From Bacillus rhizoplanae (GTDB taxonomy: Bacteria > Bacillota > Bacilli > Bacillales > Bacillaceae_G): DNA of 64,000 nt. Each line of letters begins with the position of its first letter. The first letter of the stretch is position 1. Under the pieces are notes generated by a model. It saw only the letters and a program-made list of their open reading frames with translations, was not told the origin of the DNA and ran no database searches. Positions 34,457-42,451 of the stretch are shown here, one piece after another. A program made the translations under genes and the position numbers. Location: contig NZ_CAKJTI010000012.1 of the NCBI RefSeq assembly GCF_917563915.1, positions 1 through 64,000 on the forward strand, read 5' to 3'.

Positions 34457-35110
34457 TTACCTCCGAGGTGTTAGCCCGTATAAAATGAATTGAACTGTAG
34501 ACTCGACCTCAGCATCATCATCCCATTTTTCTTCTGGTAGTAATAAAAAACGAGTTAAAATTAAACCAATAACAGGTGATAATGTAAACCGTAATACTGC
34601 CGGCTTGGGAAGTTCAATAATTTGTCCCTGCTTCTGAAAATGATCAACGATTTTTTCAAAACGAGAGTAAATTTCTTTTGCTAGTAATTGTTGAATTTCA
34701 TCTTTCAATTCAGGATGAAACGGTACTTCTTGAATTAAAATTTTCAGCATCGGAAAGTGTTTTCTTGCAAATTCAAAGCGATTGCGAATGACAGCACGTA
34801 AAAAATTTTCATATGAATCATACGTATTTTCAAATATTTCTTTTGCAAAAGTTTGCACAAAAAACGGTGCGGCAAATTTCGTCAAAGTCGGCATCACAAC
34901 GGCAAACAACAAATCTTTTTTCGTTTTATAGTAGCGGAAGATTGTTCCTTCCGCTACACCGGCACGTTTCGCAATTTCACTCGTTGAAGTTGCCGAATAT
35001 CCTTTTTCACTAAACATATCCACTGCCGCTTCTAAAATGCGCATTTGCCGTTCATTGCGCTTATCCGTTCCTGTGGCGGCAATTAATTCTTCTAACCAAT
35101 CCTCTTTCAT
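34457..35110 (-). CDS. TetR/AcrR-family regulator
   Basis: This 217-residue regulator has an N-terminal helix-turn-helix (residues about 20-65: QMRILEAAVDMFSEKGYSAT, then STSEIAKRAGVAEGTIFRYY) and an all-helical ligand domain. It is encoded downstream of the ABC ATPase and permease genes and probably represses them through the palindrome at 36903-36926. The ligand is unknown. AAGGAG precedes the ATG. Confidence 0.88.
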   Translation of the reverse strand: MKEDWLEELIAATGTDKRNERQMRILEAAVDMFSEKGYSATSTSEIAKRAGVAEGTIFRYYKTKKDLLFAVVMPTLTKFAAPFFVQTFAKEIFENTYDSYENFLRAVIRNRFEFARKHFPMLKILIQEVPFHPELKDEIQQLLAKEIYSRFEKIVDHFQKQGQIIELPKPAVLRFTLSPVIGLILTRFLLLPEEKWDDDAEVESTVQFILYGLTPRR

Positions 35111-35132
35111 GATAAGCTCCTTTTTATTTCCA

Positions 35133-36155
35133 TTATATTCTTCTATGCTTCTTCAAAGCAAATACGTTACCTACTGCAAACACAAGCGCAAATAATAATA
35201 AAACTCCAAGATCACCCGCAATTTCGCTAAATCCTTGATTTCGAATCATAACTTGCCGCATCGCATCTGCACCGTATGTTAATGGAAATAACTTTCCAAG
35301 AAGTTGTAACGACTTATTCATAGACTCAATCGGAAATAAGCCCGAAAAGAAAATTTGTGGTACGATCACTAATGGGATAAATTGAATCATTTGAAATTCA
35401 TTGTTTGCATACGCTGATAAAAATGTTCCAAGCGTTAGCGCCGTTAATGAAAGCATACATGTAATAAGTAATGTGAGCCAAGGTGAACCTGCAACATATA
35501 AATCAAGAAGATACACAGAAAAACTAACAATCAGTACGGATTGTAAAAACGCAAAGATGCCGAAGCCAATGATATAACCTGCAACAATCTCCCAGCGTCG
35601 AATTGGGGTCGATAATAATCGTTCCAAAGTACCGCTTAAACGCTCTCGAACGAATGAAACTCCTGATAAAATAAAGACAAAGAAGAATGTAAAGAAACCA
35701 ATTAATACCGGACCTAATCCATCAAACATCGTAAAATCAGCTGATCCATGTAAATAAGAAACATCAGGCTTCATAGTCGTCGTTTCTGTTTTCTCCATAC
35801 TCTTTTGCAAAACTTGCATGACAGCACGATTTTTCGATGAATCACTACCTTCTAACGTTATTTTCATCTTTCCATGATCTACAGTAATTATCGCATCAAT
35901 TGCTTGATCTTCTAATTTACTATGTGCTTTCTCTTTATCATACTCATAAAAAAAAGCATCTTGTTTTTTCATTGAGTCTACAATTGGTGCTGGTACATCA
36001 ACTAAAGCAATATGAGGCTTATAATCTTTTTGTGTGAATACAAGTGAAAGAAGCCAAAGAAGTAACATCGGTGCTCCGAACATAAGCGCAAGCGACCTTT
36101 TATCTCGGAAAAACTGACGAATAATGCGGATAACAACTCCAAATACTCTCATCAT
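35133..36155 (-). CDS. ABC-2 type exporter permease
   Basis: This 340-residue permease has one N-terminal helix (SLALMFGAPMLLLWLLSLVF), a large extracytoplasmic loop (about residues 45-155) and five C-terminal helices. These include the ABC-2 signature VRERLSGTLERLLSTPIRRW. With the ATPase upstream it forms a drug/antibiotic-type exporter of the YhhJ/LinI-like class. Its ATG overlaps the ATPase stop, so translation is coupled. Confidence 0.9.
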   Translation of the reverse strand: MMRVFGVVIRIIRQFFRDKRSLALMFGAPMLLLWLLSLVFTQKDYKPHIALVDVPAPIVDSMKKQDAFFYEYDKEKAHSKLEDQAIDAIITVDHGKMKITLEGSDSSKNRAVMQVLQKSMEKTETTTMKPDVSYLHGSADFTMFDGLGPVLIGFFTFFFVFILSGVSFVRERLSGTLERLLSTPIRRWEIVAGYIIGFGIFAFLQSVLIVSFSVYLLDLYVAGSPWLTLLITCMLSLTALTLGTFLSAYANNEFQMIQFIPLVIVPQIFFSGLFPIESMNKSLQLLGKLFPLTYGADAMRQVMIRNQGFSEIAGDLGVLLLFALVFAVGNVFALKKHRRI

Positions 36156-36880
36156 TCCACCGCTCCTTCCAGTAAAAAGACATCCTCAATACGTCCCGAC
36201 GTTGTCCGCTCTTTTAATTCATCTGGAGAACCCGTTGCGATTAACTTCCCTTCACGAATTAAACCAAGACGTTCACAAAACTCTGCTTCATCCATAATGT
36301 GCGTTGTAACAATAATTGTTGTACCTTGTTTTTTCAGCTCATAAAACTTATCCCAAATTGATTTTCGAAGAACAGGATCAATCCCAACAGTCGGTTCATC
36401 TAAAATAAGAAGCTTAGGTTCATGCAACAGTGACATGGCAAGTGATAAACGCTTTTTCATTCCACCTGAAAAGTGCTGCACTTGCTTTTTTGCATCCTGA
36501 GATAACTGGACTAGTTCAAAAACTTCTGAGATGCGCTCCTTCTTTTGCTTTCCTTTTAATCCGTACATTGTCGCAATAAAATCAGCATTTTCATAAGCAG
36601 ATAGTTCATCATACAATGCATCAGCTTGAGCCATATAGCCAATTTGTTTCATTCCATCCAAGTTTGGCATAACCGTTTGTAGTGCAGTTACTTCTCCTGA
36701 GGTTGCTTCACTAATACCAGCAATCATTTTAATAAGTGTCGTCTTCCCTGAACCAGAAGGACCGACTAAACCAAATATTTCAGCTTCTCCGACAGAAAAT
36801 GAAATATCTTGAATCACTTGTTTCTTTCCAAAGTACTTGGAAACACATTTAAGCGTTACTGCCTCATTTATTGGAGACAT
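36152..36880 (-). CDS. ABC transporter ATP-binding protein
   Basis: This 242-residue ATPase has Walker A GPSGSGKTTLIK (about 37-48), a Q-loop IGYMAQADALYDEL, the signature HFSGGMKKRLSLAMSL, Walker B LLILDEPTVGID and the H-loop TTHIMDEAE. It powers the adjacent ABC-2 permease. It is first in an operon ATPase, permease, TetR, TudS-like. The ribosome site is GAGGAGGAAAG, and the operator palindrome lies 23-46 nt upstream of the start. Confidence 0.93.
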   Translation of the reverse strand: MSPINEAVTLKCVSKYFGKKQVIQDISFSVGEAEIFGLVGPSGSGKTTLIKMIAGISEATSGEVTALQTVMPNLDGMKQIGYMAQADALYDELSAYENADFIATMYGLKGKQKKERISEVFELVQLSQDAKKQVQHFSGGMKKRLSLAMSLLHEPKLLILDEPTVGIDPVLRKSIWDKFYELKKQGTTIIVTTHIMDEAEFCERLGLIREGKLIATGSPDELKERTTSGRIEDVFLLEGAVE

Positions 36881-36902
36881 ATACTTTCCTCCTCTTCATA
36901 AT

Positions 36903-36926
36903 AAAAGTGAGTGAGTACTCACTTTT
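36903..36926. promoter_or_regulatory. TetR-type operator palindrome
   Basis: AAAAGTGAGT and ACTCACTTTT are a perfect 10-bp inverted repeat with a 4-nt spacer (GAGT), just upstream of the exporter operon. Size and symmetry suit a TetR-family repressor, most simply the one encoded at 34457-35110. Confidence 0.7.
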
Positions 36927-36930
36927 ATTT

Positions 36931-37231
36931 TAAGCTAATATTAATGTATGTCAAATGTTTCTTTTTATTGTTGATTGCATACATATTTTTTTATTAACAT
37001 TGTTGGTATATACGCTATTCTTCTTCAACTAACCGATAGGCTCTAAGGCACCATAGTTGATCGACCTTCTTCTCCCAGCCATAAAATTTTCATCCTCTGT
37101 GGTGCAGCGCTTGCGCTGTATGAATCGTTAACAGGCAGTTATTTGCAAAAAACAACGTAATTTTCGTATTGATTTAATGGTTCTACACGCGGTAAAATTT
37201 GTAAAACAAAGATCATTAGGAGGAAGGTAGA
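36931..37231. other. Non-coding region before the FGE-fold gene
   Basis: This is AT-rich sequence with a GC-richer patch at 37035-37140. On the minus strand that patch holds an open stretch ending WCLRAYRLVEEE and a stop at about 37018, without a start. It may be a C-terminal gene fragment of unknown family. Confidence 0.3.
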
Positions 37232-37912
37232 GTGCCAAATAAAATAAAGAGTTACCTTGACTATCCAATGGTAAAAATTCCTGGGGGAGAAATTGAATTA
37301 AGAGACGATAGAATAAAAAGCAAATGGAAAGCTGAAATAAGACCTTTTCTTCTTGCCCAGTATCCTGTAACTATGGATCTTTACTATGCTATTACAAATA
37401 ACTCACCTAATTCTTTTGACGGAGATTTAAAACCGGTTGTGAATATTTCCTGGAATGATGCAATTTCTTTTTGTAATCTACTTTCACAAAAAGCTGGACT
37501 GAAAGAGTGTTATTCTATAAGTAATGATGGTGAAAACATTATTTGTGATTGGGAATCAGACGGCTATCGACTTCCTTCAGAAGCAGAGTGGCAATACGCA
37601 TGTAAAGCAGGGACTACTGGTTATAGATACGGAGAGCTTGATAAGATTGCCTGGTATAATGAAAATTCAGGAGGCAAAATCCATGAAGTAGGAAGAAAGG
37701 AACCGAATGCTTGGGGTTTGTATGATATGTTAGGTAGTGTTTGGGAGTGGTGTTGGGATTTATATGATGAACAAGTGTACGGCTCCTACCGAATTTTTCG
37801 GGGAGGTAGCTGGGCTGAGGATGCTAGAGGGTGTGGAGCTTCGTGTCGTCGTCGTAGCCATCCGTCATTTTGCATAGACGACCTTGGATTCCGTCTTGCC
37901 CAGTCTTTTTAA
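37232..37912 (+). CDS. Formylglycine-generating-enzyme-fold protein
   Basis: This 226-residue protein of the SUMF1/EgtB/PvdO superfamily has MVKIPGGEIELRDD at the start, PVTMDLYYAITN, PVVNISWNDAISFCNLLS, YRLPSEAEWQYACKAGT, NAWGLYDMLGSVWEWCWD and the C-terminal FRGGSWAE ... LGFRLAQSF. In true formylglycine-generating enzymes two copper-binding cysteines lie 3 and 8 residues after GGS. Here the first is Glu and only the second Cys remains, with an extra Cys four residues on. It is therefore unlikely to convert sulfatase cysteines. No sulfatase gene is nearby. The start is GTG after AGGAGGAAGG. Confidence 0.82.
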   Translation: MPNKIKSYLDYPMVKIPGGEIELRDDRIKSKWKAEIRPFLLAQYPVTMDLYYAITNNSPNSFDGDLKPVVNISWNDAISFCNLLSQKAGLKECYSISNDGENIICDWESDGYRLPSEAEWQYACKAGTTGYRYGELDKIAWYNENSGGKIHEVGRKEPNAWGLYDMLGSVWEWCWDLYDEQVYGSYRIFRGGSWAEDARGCGASCRRRSHPSFCIDDLGFRLAQSF

Positions 37913-37978
37913 CTTCTACAAACAAGTCAACTTTCGAGATTTTACAGTTCAACTAACGGAGCGCTAATTTTAACATCT

Positions 37979-38022
37979 AAAAAAGCTATTGGAATTAGTA
38001 AACATAATTCCAATAGCTTTTT
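37979..38022. terminator. Intrinsic terminator, bidirectional
   Basis: AAAAAGCTATTGGAATTA pairs with TAATTCCAATAGCTTTTT between the FGE-fold gene (+) and the YuzL-type gene (-). Confidence 0.88.
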
Positions 38023-38063
38023 CACTTTACTACGTTACAGAGTAAACTCATGAAAAATTATGA

Positions 38064-38198
38064 TTAACTACGTTTTTGTCTCTTATTTGATGAAGGTACT
38101 TTCATGGAACCTGTTTCTTGCGTAGTAGTTCCTTGACCTTCGACTTGTGAAGAACCAAGGCCTGCTCTGGAAGGATCCTGTTTAGTTTTTCGACCCAC
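38064..38198 (-). CDS. yuzL: YuzL-family small protein
   Basis: This 44-residue gene starts with GTG at 38198 after GGAGGTGAGC. It reads MGRKTKQDPSRAGLGSSQVE, GQGTTTQETG and VPSSNKRQKRS. The KxDPSxAG start, Gly/Ser/Thr-rich middle and basic end match YuzL-type peptides of Bacilli, which resemble minor spore proteins. Function is unknown. It has a terminator directly downstream and is convergent with the FGE-fold gene. Confidence 0.75.
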   Translation of the reverse strand: MGRKTKQDPSRAGLGSSQVEGQGTTTQETGSMKVPSSNKRQKRS

Positions 38199-38388
38199 TT
38201 TGCTCACCTCCAACGTTACTTTTTGCTTAGATGTTAGAAACTATGCAGGACAAAGTAAAAAACTCCCTTCCCTTTTAATTAACTTCTTTTTCATAGTTTC
38301 AAACAGGAAAGTCATAAACGCTGGTTGTATATATAAAGTAATTAATCCCTTTATAATTTGAAATTAACTGAAACTGGAGGAATTTTTA

Positions 38389-38907
38389 ATGAAACATCCA
38401 GCATTACAAACGTATGATTATCACGTATGGGCAAACAAAAGGCTATTTGAACACTTAAAAACATTACCAGCGGACGTTTGGTCTACAGAAGTACAAAGTG
38501 TATTTCCCTCTATTTCACAAACATTTGCGCATATGTATATTACTGATACAATCTGGCTACACACTTTATCCGGTAAACCTTTTGATGAAGTAAAGGCATC
38601 AGCAATACATCTTTCAGAAAAAATAAAAGAGACAGCTATTAAAGAAATGGAACAATTATTTTTAAATTTATTTGAAGACTACCAAGCATTCTTCACTAGT
38701 AAGGAGAACTTAAATGAAGCCATTTCCCCTGAACACCCTCACTTTGGACGGCTAGAAACGACTGTTTTTGAATTGATACAGCATGTTGTTAATCATGGAA
38801 CATATCATCGCGGAAATATAACAGCTATGTTAAGGCAGTTAGGTTATACAGGAACTTCGACTGATTATATTTTTTATTTGTACGCAATGAGTAAATCAAA
38901 AAAATAA
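38389..38907 (+). CDS. DinB-family protein
   Basis: This 172-residue four-helix-bundle protein has the DinB-type metal histidines: QTFAHMYITDTIWLHTL (His near residue 48) and a C-terminal pair in LIQHVVNHGTYHRGNITAML. YDYHVWANKRLFEHL is the usual first helix. Members are metal-dependent, damage-inducible or thiol-related (bacillithiol transferase-like) enzymes; the substrate is unknown. GGAGG precedes the ATG. Confidence 0.85.
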   Translation: MKHPALQTYDYHVWANKRLFEHLKTLPADVWSTEVQSVFPSISQTFAHMYITDTIWLHTLSGKPFDEVKASAIHLSEKIKETAIKEMEQLFLNLFEDYQAFFTSKENLNEAISPEHPHFGRLETTVFELIQHVVNHGTYHRGNITAMLRQLGYTGTSTDYIFYLYAMSKSKK

Positions 38908-39024
38908 TGTTCATTTTGAACTTTTCATACGTAGAAATATAAGAGAGGCTATTTTAACGAATATGTCTAAAATATAAAAAAAGATACTCCCTTAAAGCTT
39001 TACATAATGTAAGGAGGAATAAAC

Positions 39025-39189
39025 ATGGACTCTAAACAGAAAGACTATAATATTGAATATCAATGTCCTAAAGGAGTTGTGTATTACAGAAAAGTACAAG
39101 CGAGTAATATTGAAGAAGCAAAACAACAAATATTAGCTCAACAACCCGACATGAAAGTTAGGGCTGTTAACCTTATTGATTCTAAATAA
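39025..39189 (+). CDS. Small hypothetical protein (54 aa)
   Basis: A 54-codon gene starts at 39025 with an excellent AAGGAGGAATAAAC site and ends in a strong terminator. It reads MDSKQKDYNIEYQCPKGVVY, YRKVQASNIEEAKQQILAQQ, ending VNLIDSK. It looks like a small two-strand/helix fold with no membrane segment. I do not recognise a family. The expression signals make it a confident gene of unknown role. Confidence 0.75.
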   Translation: MDSKQKDYNIEYQCPKGVVYYRKVQASNIEEAKQQILAQQPDMKVRAVNLIDSK

Positions 39190-39246
39190 ACAACAATAGC
39201 TAGAGTTGAGGTAGATAACTACTACGAGCTCTAGCTATTGTTGTTT
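39189..39246 (+). terminator. Intrinsic terminator of the small gene
   Basis: AACAACAATAGCTAGAG pairs with CTCTAGCTATTGTTGTT across a 23-nt loop, with a T-rich 3' end. Confidence 0.75.
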
Positions 39247-39282
39247 CATTCACATAATTGATGTCAGCAGAAAATAATATTA

Positions 39283-39738
39283 TTATTTTTCAATTTGCTT
39301 TATAAACGCAGATACGTTTCCTAAACAACAAGAACCTTGAGGATTATTTATCTCGCATCCACAACGATTTGCTTTAATATGCATTGATATCTCTTGTACT
39401 GCTTGGCTCTTTCCGGTTTGTTTTATTTCTTCATGAATACGTGATCGTGTCCAATTAAAACAGTAACAAGCAGGCACTTCTTCCTCTATATCTTTTTGAA
39501 AAACAGGAACCTTAAGATCATTTTTAATAAATACTTGCTGTTCTTCATTAAAGTACACTACGTTACATTCTTGCTCTGAACAAAAATAGTATGTTTTATC
39601 TGACTCCAATTGAGCTAAAGCATTAGCATTCAGCAAGCTTTTTAATGTAATCAATTTGACCTGTTTTCCTTTCATTTTGCATAAAGGACAAACAACATCG
39701 CTCGTTACACTTTTCGAAGCACCGCAGCAGTCTCCCAT
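39283..39738 (-). CDS. Putative Fe-S/zinc metallochaperone (CopZ N-domain-like)
   Basis: This 151-residue cysteine-rich protein has N-terminal MGDCCGAS, a CPLCKMKG knuckle, the CSEQECNVVYFNEE region, then PACYCFNWTRSRIHEEI and a C-terminal ANRCGCEINNPQGSCCLGNV. This is the layout of proteins like the N-terminal domain of Archaeoglobus CopZ, which binds zinc and a 2Fe-2S cluster. It probably handles copper or another metal. GGAGGT precedes the ATG. There are no metal transporters nearby. Confidence 0.75.
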   Translation of the reverse strand: MGDCCGASKSVTSDVVCPLCKMKGKQVKLITLKSLLNANALAQLESDKTYYFCSEQECNVVYFNEEQQVFIKNDLKVPVFQKDIEEEVPACYCFNWTRSRIHEEIKQTGKSQAVQEISMHIKANRCGCEINNPQGSCCLGNVSAFIKQIEK

Positions 39739-39814
39739 TTTATATAGAACCTCCTTTTACAAAAATTTCACCACCAAACCAAAGTGTATATTCGTATCTA
39801 TCAGGTATGATACT

Positions 39815-40522
39815 TTAGGAAACCTTTGGACAAGTAAGTGATTTTCCATTGTCTTTGGATGTGATACTAAGCATGTATGGTACAGCGACATGTGACCAAG
39901 CTTCAGGTGTTGGGGAATTTGATATATATTCTGGTGCACACGAATGCAGCATCGGAGTATCGATGCTACCACCTGGATCCATTGAAACCACTGCCATTTC
40001 TTTTGGTAATTCTAATGCCATTGATTGAGTCAGACCCTCAATAGCAAACTTGGAAGCACAGTACGGTGCAAGTTTAGCTTCTCCAGACCTTCCCCAACTA
40101 GAGCTAATGTTGATAATGACACCTCGTTTATTATGAATCATAGCTGGAACAAATGACCGTATCACATTGACTACACCATTCACATTGATATTCATAACAT
40201 TTGCAAATTCTTCCGAAGAAATAGTCCAAAGCGTTGCATTTTTATTAACGATAGAAGCATTATTAATAAGTAAATCTGGTGCATCGTATCGCTGGAGAAT
40301 ATATTCTCCCCAAGCTCTAACAGCCTTATCGTCCGAAACATCAACGGATTGAAAATCATGTTTGTCGTCAAATTGACTCCTAATTTGTTCTATCTTGCTT
40401 TGAGAACGGCCACATCCAACAATCAACCAACCGAGTTCAGAAAAACGGTCAATTAATGACCGACCTAAACCTTGCGTTACTCCAGTGATTACCACAAGTT
40501 TTTTATTATTTTCTCTACTCAA
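39815..40522 (-). CDS. SDR-family oxidoreductase
   Basis: This 235-residue short-chain dehydrogenase has the nucleotide motif TGVTQGLG (residues about 14-21), NNAS, the catalytic Ser in NISSSWGRSG and the YCASK Tyr-Lys pair, followed by DPGGSIDTPM. All catalytic residues are present, unlike the SDR at 854-1627. The substrate is unknown. The start is TTG after GGGAGAGAG. Confidence 0.88.
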   Translation of the reverse strand: MSRENNKKLVVITGVTQGLGRSLIDRFSELGWLIVGCGRSQSKIEQIRSQFDDKHDFQSVDVSDDKAVRAWGEYILQRYDAPDLLINNASIVNKNATLWTISSEEFANVMNINVNGVVNVIRSFVPAMIHNKRGVIINISSSWGRSGEAKLAPYCASKFAIEGLTQSMALELPKEMAVVSMDPGGSIDTPMLHSCAPEYISNSPTPEAWSHVAVPYMLSITSKDNGKSLTCPKVS

Positions 40523-40668
40523 TTAGTTTCTCTCTCCCTTCTAACATTTTGATTCTTAAATTCATTTTACATTTTTTCAATTATAGATACTTGCTACATA
40601 TTGACTAAATTTTCTCCAACTTTAGTAGTAATTTAAATATTGTCGTCAACTGACTTAATAAACTAAAC

Positions 40669-40705
40669 AAAAAGAGATGCTCTAAAGATATAAGCATCTC
40701 TTTTC
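40669..40705 (-). terminator. Intrinsic terminator of the dipeptidase gene
   Basis: AAAAAGAGATGCT pairs with AGCATCTCTTTT just after the stop codon at 40719 on the minus strand. Confidence 0.85.
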
Positions 40706-40718
40706 ATCTCAAACATAT

Positions 40719-42185
40719 TTAAACTAAAGACTTCGTCTCCCGCAATACTTCAATAAAATACTCCCAGTTATTCAAAACAGAAGGAATACTTACATGCTCA
40801 TCTGGCGTATGAACATGAAACATATCTGGTCCAAGTGAAATCGCATCTAGTCCTGGAATTTTCTCCATAAATACCCCGCACTCAATTCCTGCATGAACTG
40901 CAAAGATCTCTGCATCTGTACCATACTTTTCTTTATGCACCTTTTCAAATAAGCTGCGAATTGAGGAATTTGGATTATATGGCCACTCTGGGTACTCAGA
41001 TTCTTTTTCAAACTGAGCTCCAACTAGTTCTGCAATATGCTTAATTTCATTTACAATATGTTGTTTTAAGCTTTTTACAGAACTTCTTACTTCGTTTCTT
41101 AATTTCATTTCATTATGTAACGTTTCAACAACACCTAAGTTTGTAGAACTTTCTACTAGTCCTTTTATATCCATACTCATACTTTGAATACCGTTAGGGA
41201 TTAAAAATAATGAAGAAATAAGCTGTTTTTGCGTTTTTTGTGCGAATACCTTCTCAACTGTTTCTTCTAATTTCGTAAGTGAAACATACACATCTGGGTC
41301 TACAGCACGTAGTTCTTCTTGCAAAATGCCTGTCCACTCTTCCACTTTCTCCTCTACTTTTTGCGCATCACTTGCAGAAAGTAAAATCGTCGCTGTACTT
41401 TCACGTGGAATCGCATTCATTTTTAATCCACCATGAACTTCATTTATAAAAAATGAAATTTCATTCGATACATCACGAAGGACTCTACCTAAAATTTTAT
41501 TTGCATTTCCTCTTTCTTTATCAATTTCCATACCGGAATGTCCACCTTTTAATCCGCCAACAAAAAGACGATACGGTAATACGTTAGCTGGCGTTTCTTC
41601 CCAAACGATAGAAATTGTTTCAACTGCTTTTGCACCGCCCGCACTGCTTACTAACAATTTATGATCTTCTTCTGAGTCAAGATTAATAAAAATTTTACCG
41701 CTAAAATGATTTGGATCAACCGCAAAAGCGCCGCCCATCGTTGTTTCTTCTTCTGTCGTAATGACTACTTCAAGAGCAGGATGTGGAATATCTGTTGCAT
41801 TTAATAAAGCTAAAGCATATGCAACAGCAATCCCATTATCTGCACCTAACGTTGTATGATTTGCATACAGCATATCCTCTACAATTCGTAATTGAATTGG
41901 ATCTTTCTCAAAATCATGAACAGTCGATTGATTCTTCTCACATACCATATCCATGTGACCTTGAATAATAATTGTTGGCACTTGCTCATATCCAGGTGTT
42001 GCCGGCTTTTTCATAATGACATTTAACGCATGGTCTTGCACAACTTCTAAATTTCTATCTTGTGCAAACTTTACTAAATAATCACTAATCTCTTTCTCAT
42101 TACCAGATCCTCTTGGAATCTTTGAAATTTCTGCAAAATGATGAAATACAGGATGCTTTATTAATTCTTCTAAATTCGTATACAT
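40719..42185 (-). CDS. pepD: Aminoacyl-histidine dipeptidase (M20 family)
   Basis: This 488-residue cytosolic M20C dinuclear zinc peptidase has IQGHMDMV (His/Asp ligands near residue 80), LGADNGIAVAYALAL (bridging Asp), TTEEETTMGGAF (catalytic Glu plus ligand), NLDSEEDH and the C-terminal AVHAGIECGVF with a His ligand in MFHVHTPDEHVSI. It hydrolyses Xaa-His and other dipeptides. AGAGGCG precedes the ATG. It is monocistronic with a terminator. Confidence 0.92.
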   Translation of the reverse strand: MYTNLEELIKHPVFHHFAEISKIPRGSGNEKEISDYLVKFAQDRNLEVVQDHALNVIMKKPATPGYEQVPTIIIQGHMDMVCEKNQSTVHDFEKDPIQLRIVEDMLYANHTTLGADNGIAVAYALALLNATDIPHPALEVVITTEEETTMGGAFAVDPNHFSGKIFINLDSEEDHKLLVSSAGGAKAVETISIVWEETPANVLPYRLFVGGLKGGHSGMEIDKERGNANKILGRVLRDVSNEISFFINEVHGGLKMNAIPRESTATILLSASDAQKVEEKVEEWTGILQEELRAVDPDVYVSLTKLEETVEKVFAQKTQKQLISSLFLIPNGIQSMSMDIKGLVESSTNLGVVETLHNEMKLRNEVRSSVKSLKQHIVNEIKHIAELVGAQFEKESEYPEWPYNPNSSIRSLFEKVHKEKYGTDAEIFAVHAGIECGVFMEKIPGLDAISLGPDMFHVHTPDEHVSIPSVLNNWEYFIEVLRETKSLV

Positions 42186-42210
42186 ATGCTTCGCCTCTTT
42201 CTACCCATGG

Positions 42211-42335
42211 TAAAATGAAATTCTCATTTTGTCTGCTTCTTCTTACTTTGAACCAATCGGGATTTTACGGGCAGTTATCCCCACATATCTTCTTCGGATT
42301 TCAGGGTCTTGCCCGCGAATAACAGGATAAACAAT
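42211..42335 (+). repeat. Diverged copy of the dispersed double-hairpin repeat
   Basis: CCAATCGGG, TTTTACGGGCAGTTATCCCC and GGATAAAC match the copy at 436-577 in order. The first hairpin has been replaced by AAAATGAAATTCTCATTTT, which still forms a hairpin, and the second keeps CGGGCA/TGCCCG pairing. It lies between pepD (-) and the PKS gene (+). Confidence 0.65.
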
Positions 42336-42451
42336 CCTATATAAGTATTGTACCACTTTCAATTGATATATCATCTATTTTCATTTCTTGAATACTTCCA
42401 CATAAAATTGTGCACCGTATAATCTATATGATGAAAAATGGAGTAGATACT

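Noticed and set aside
37945-37975. Segment TTCAACTAACGGAGCGCTAA as another repeat family
   Set aside because: Only a weak second occurrence near 37025 in this window; too short to call a repeat.
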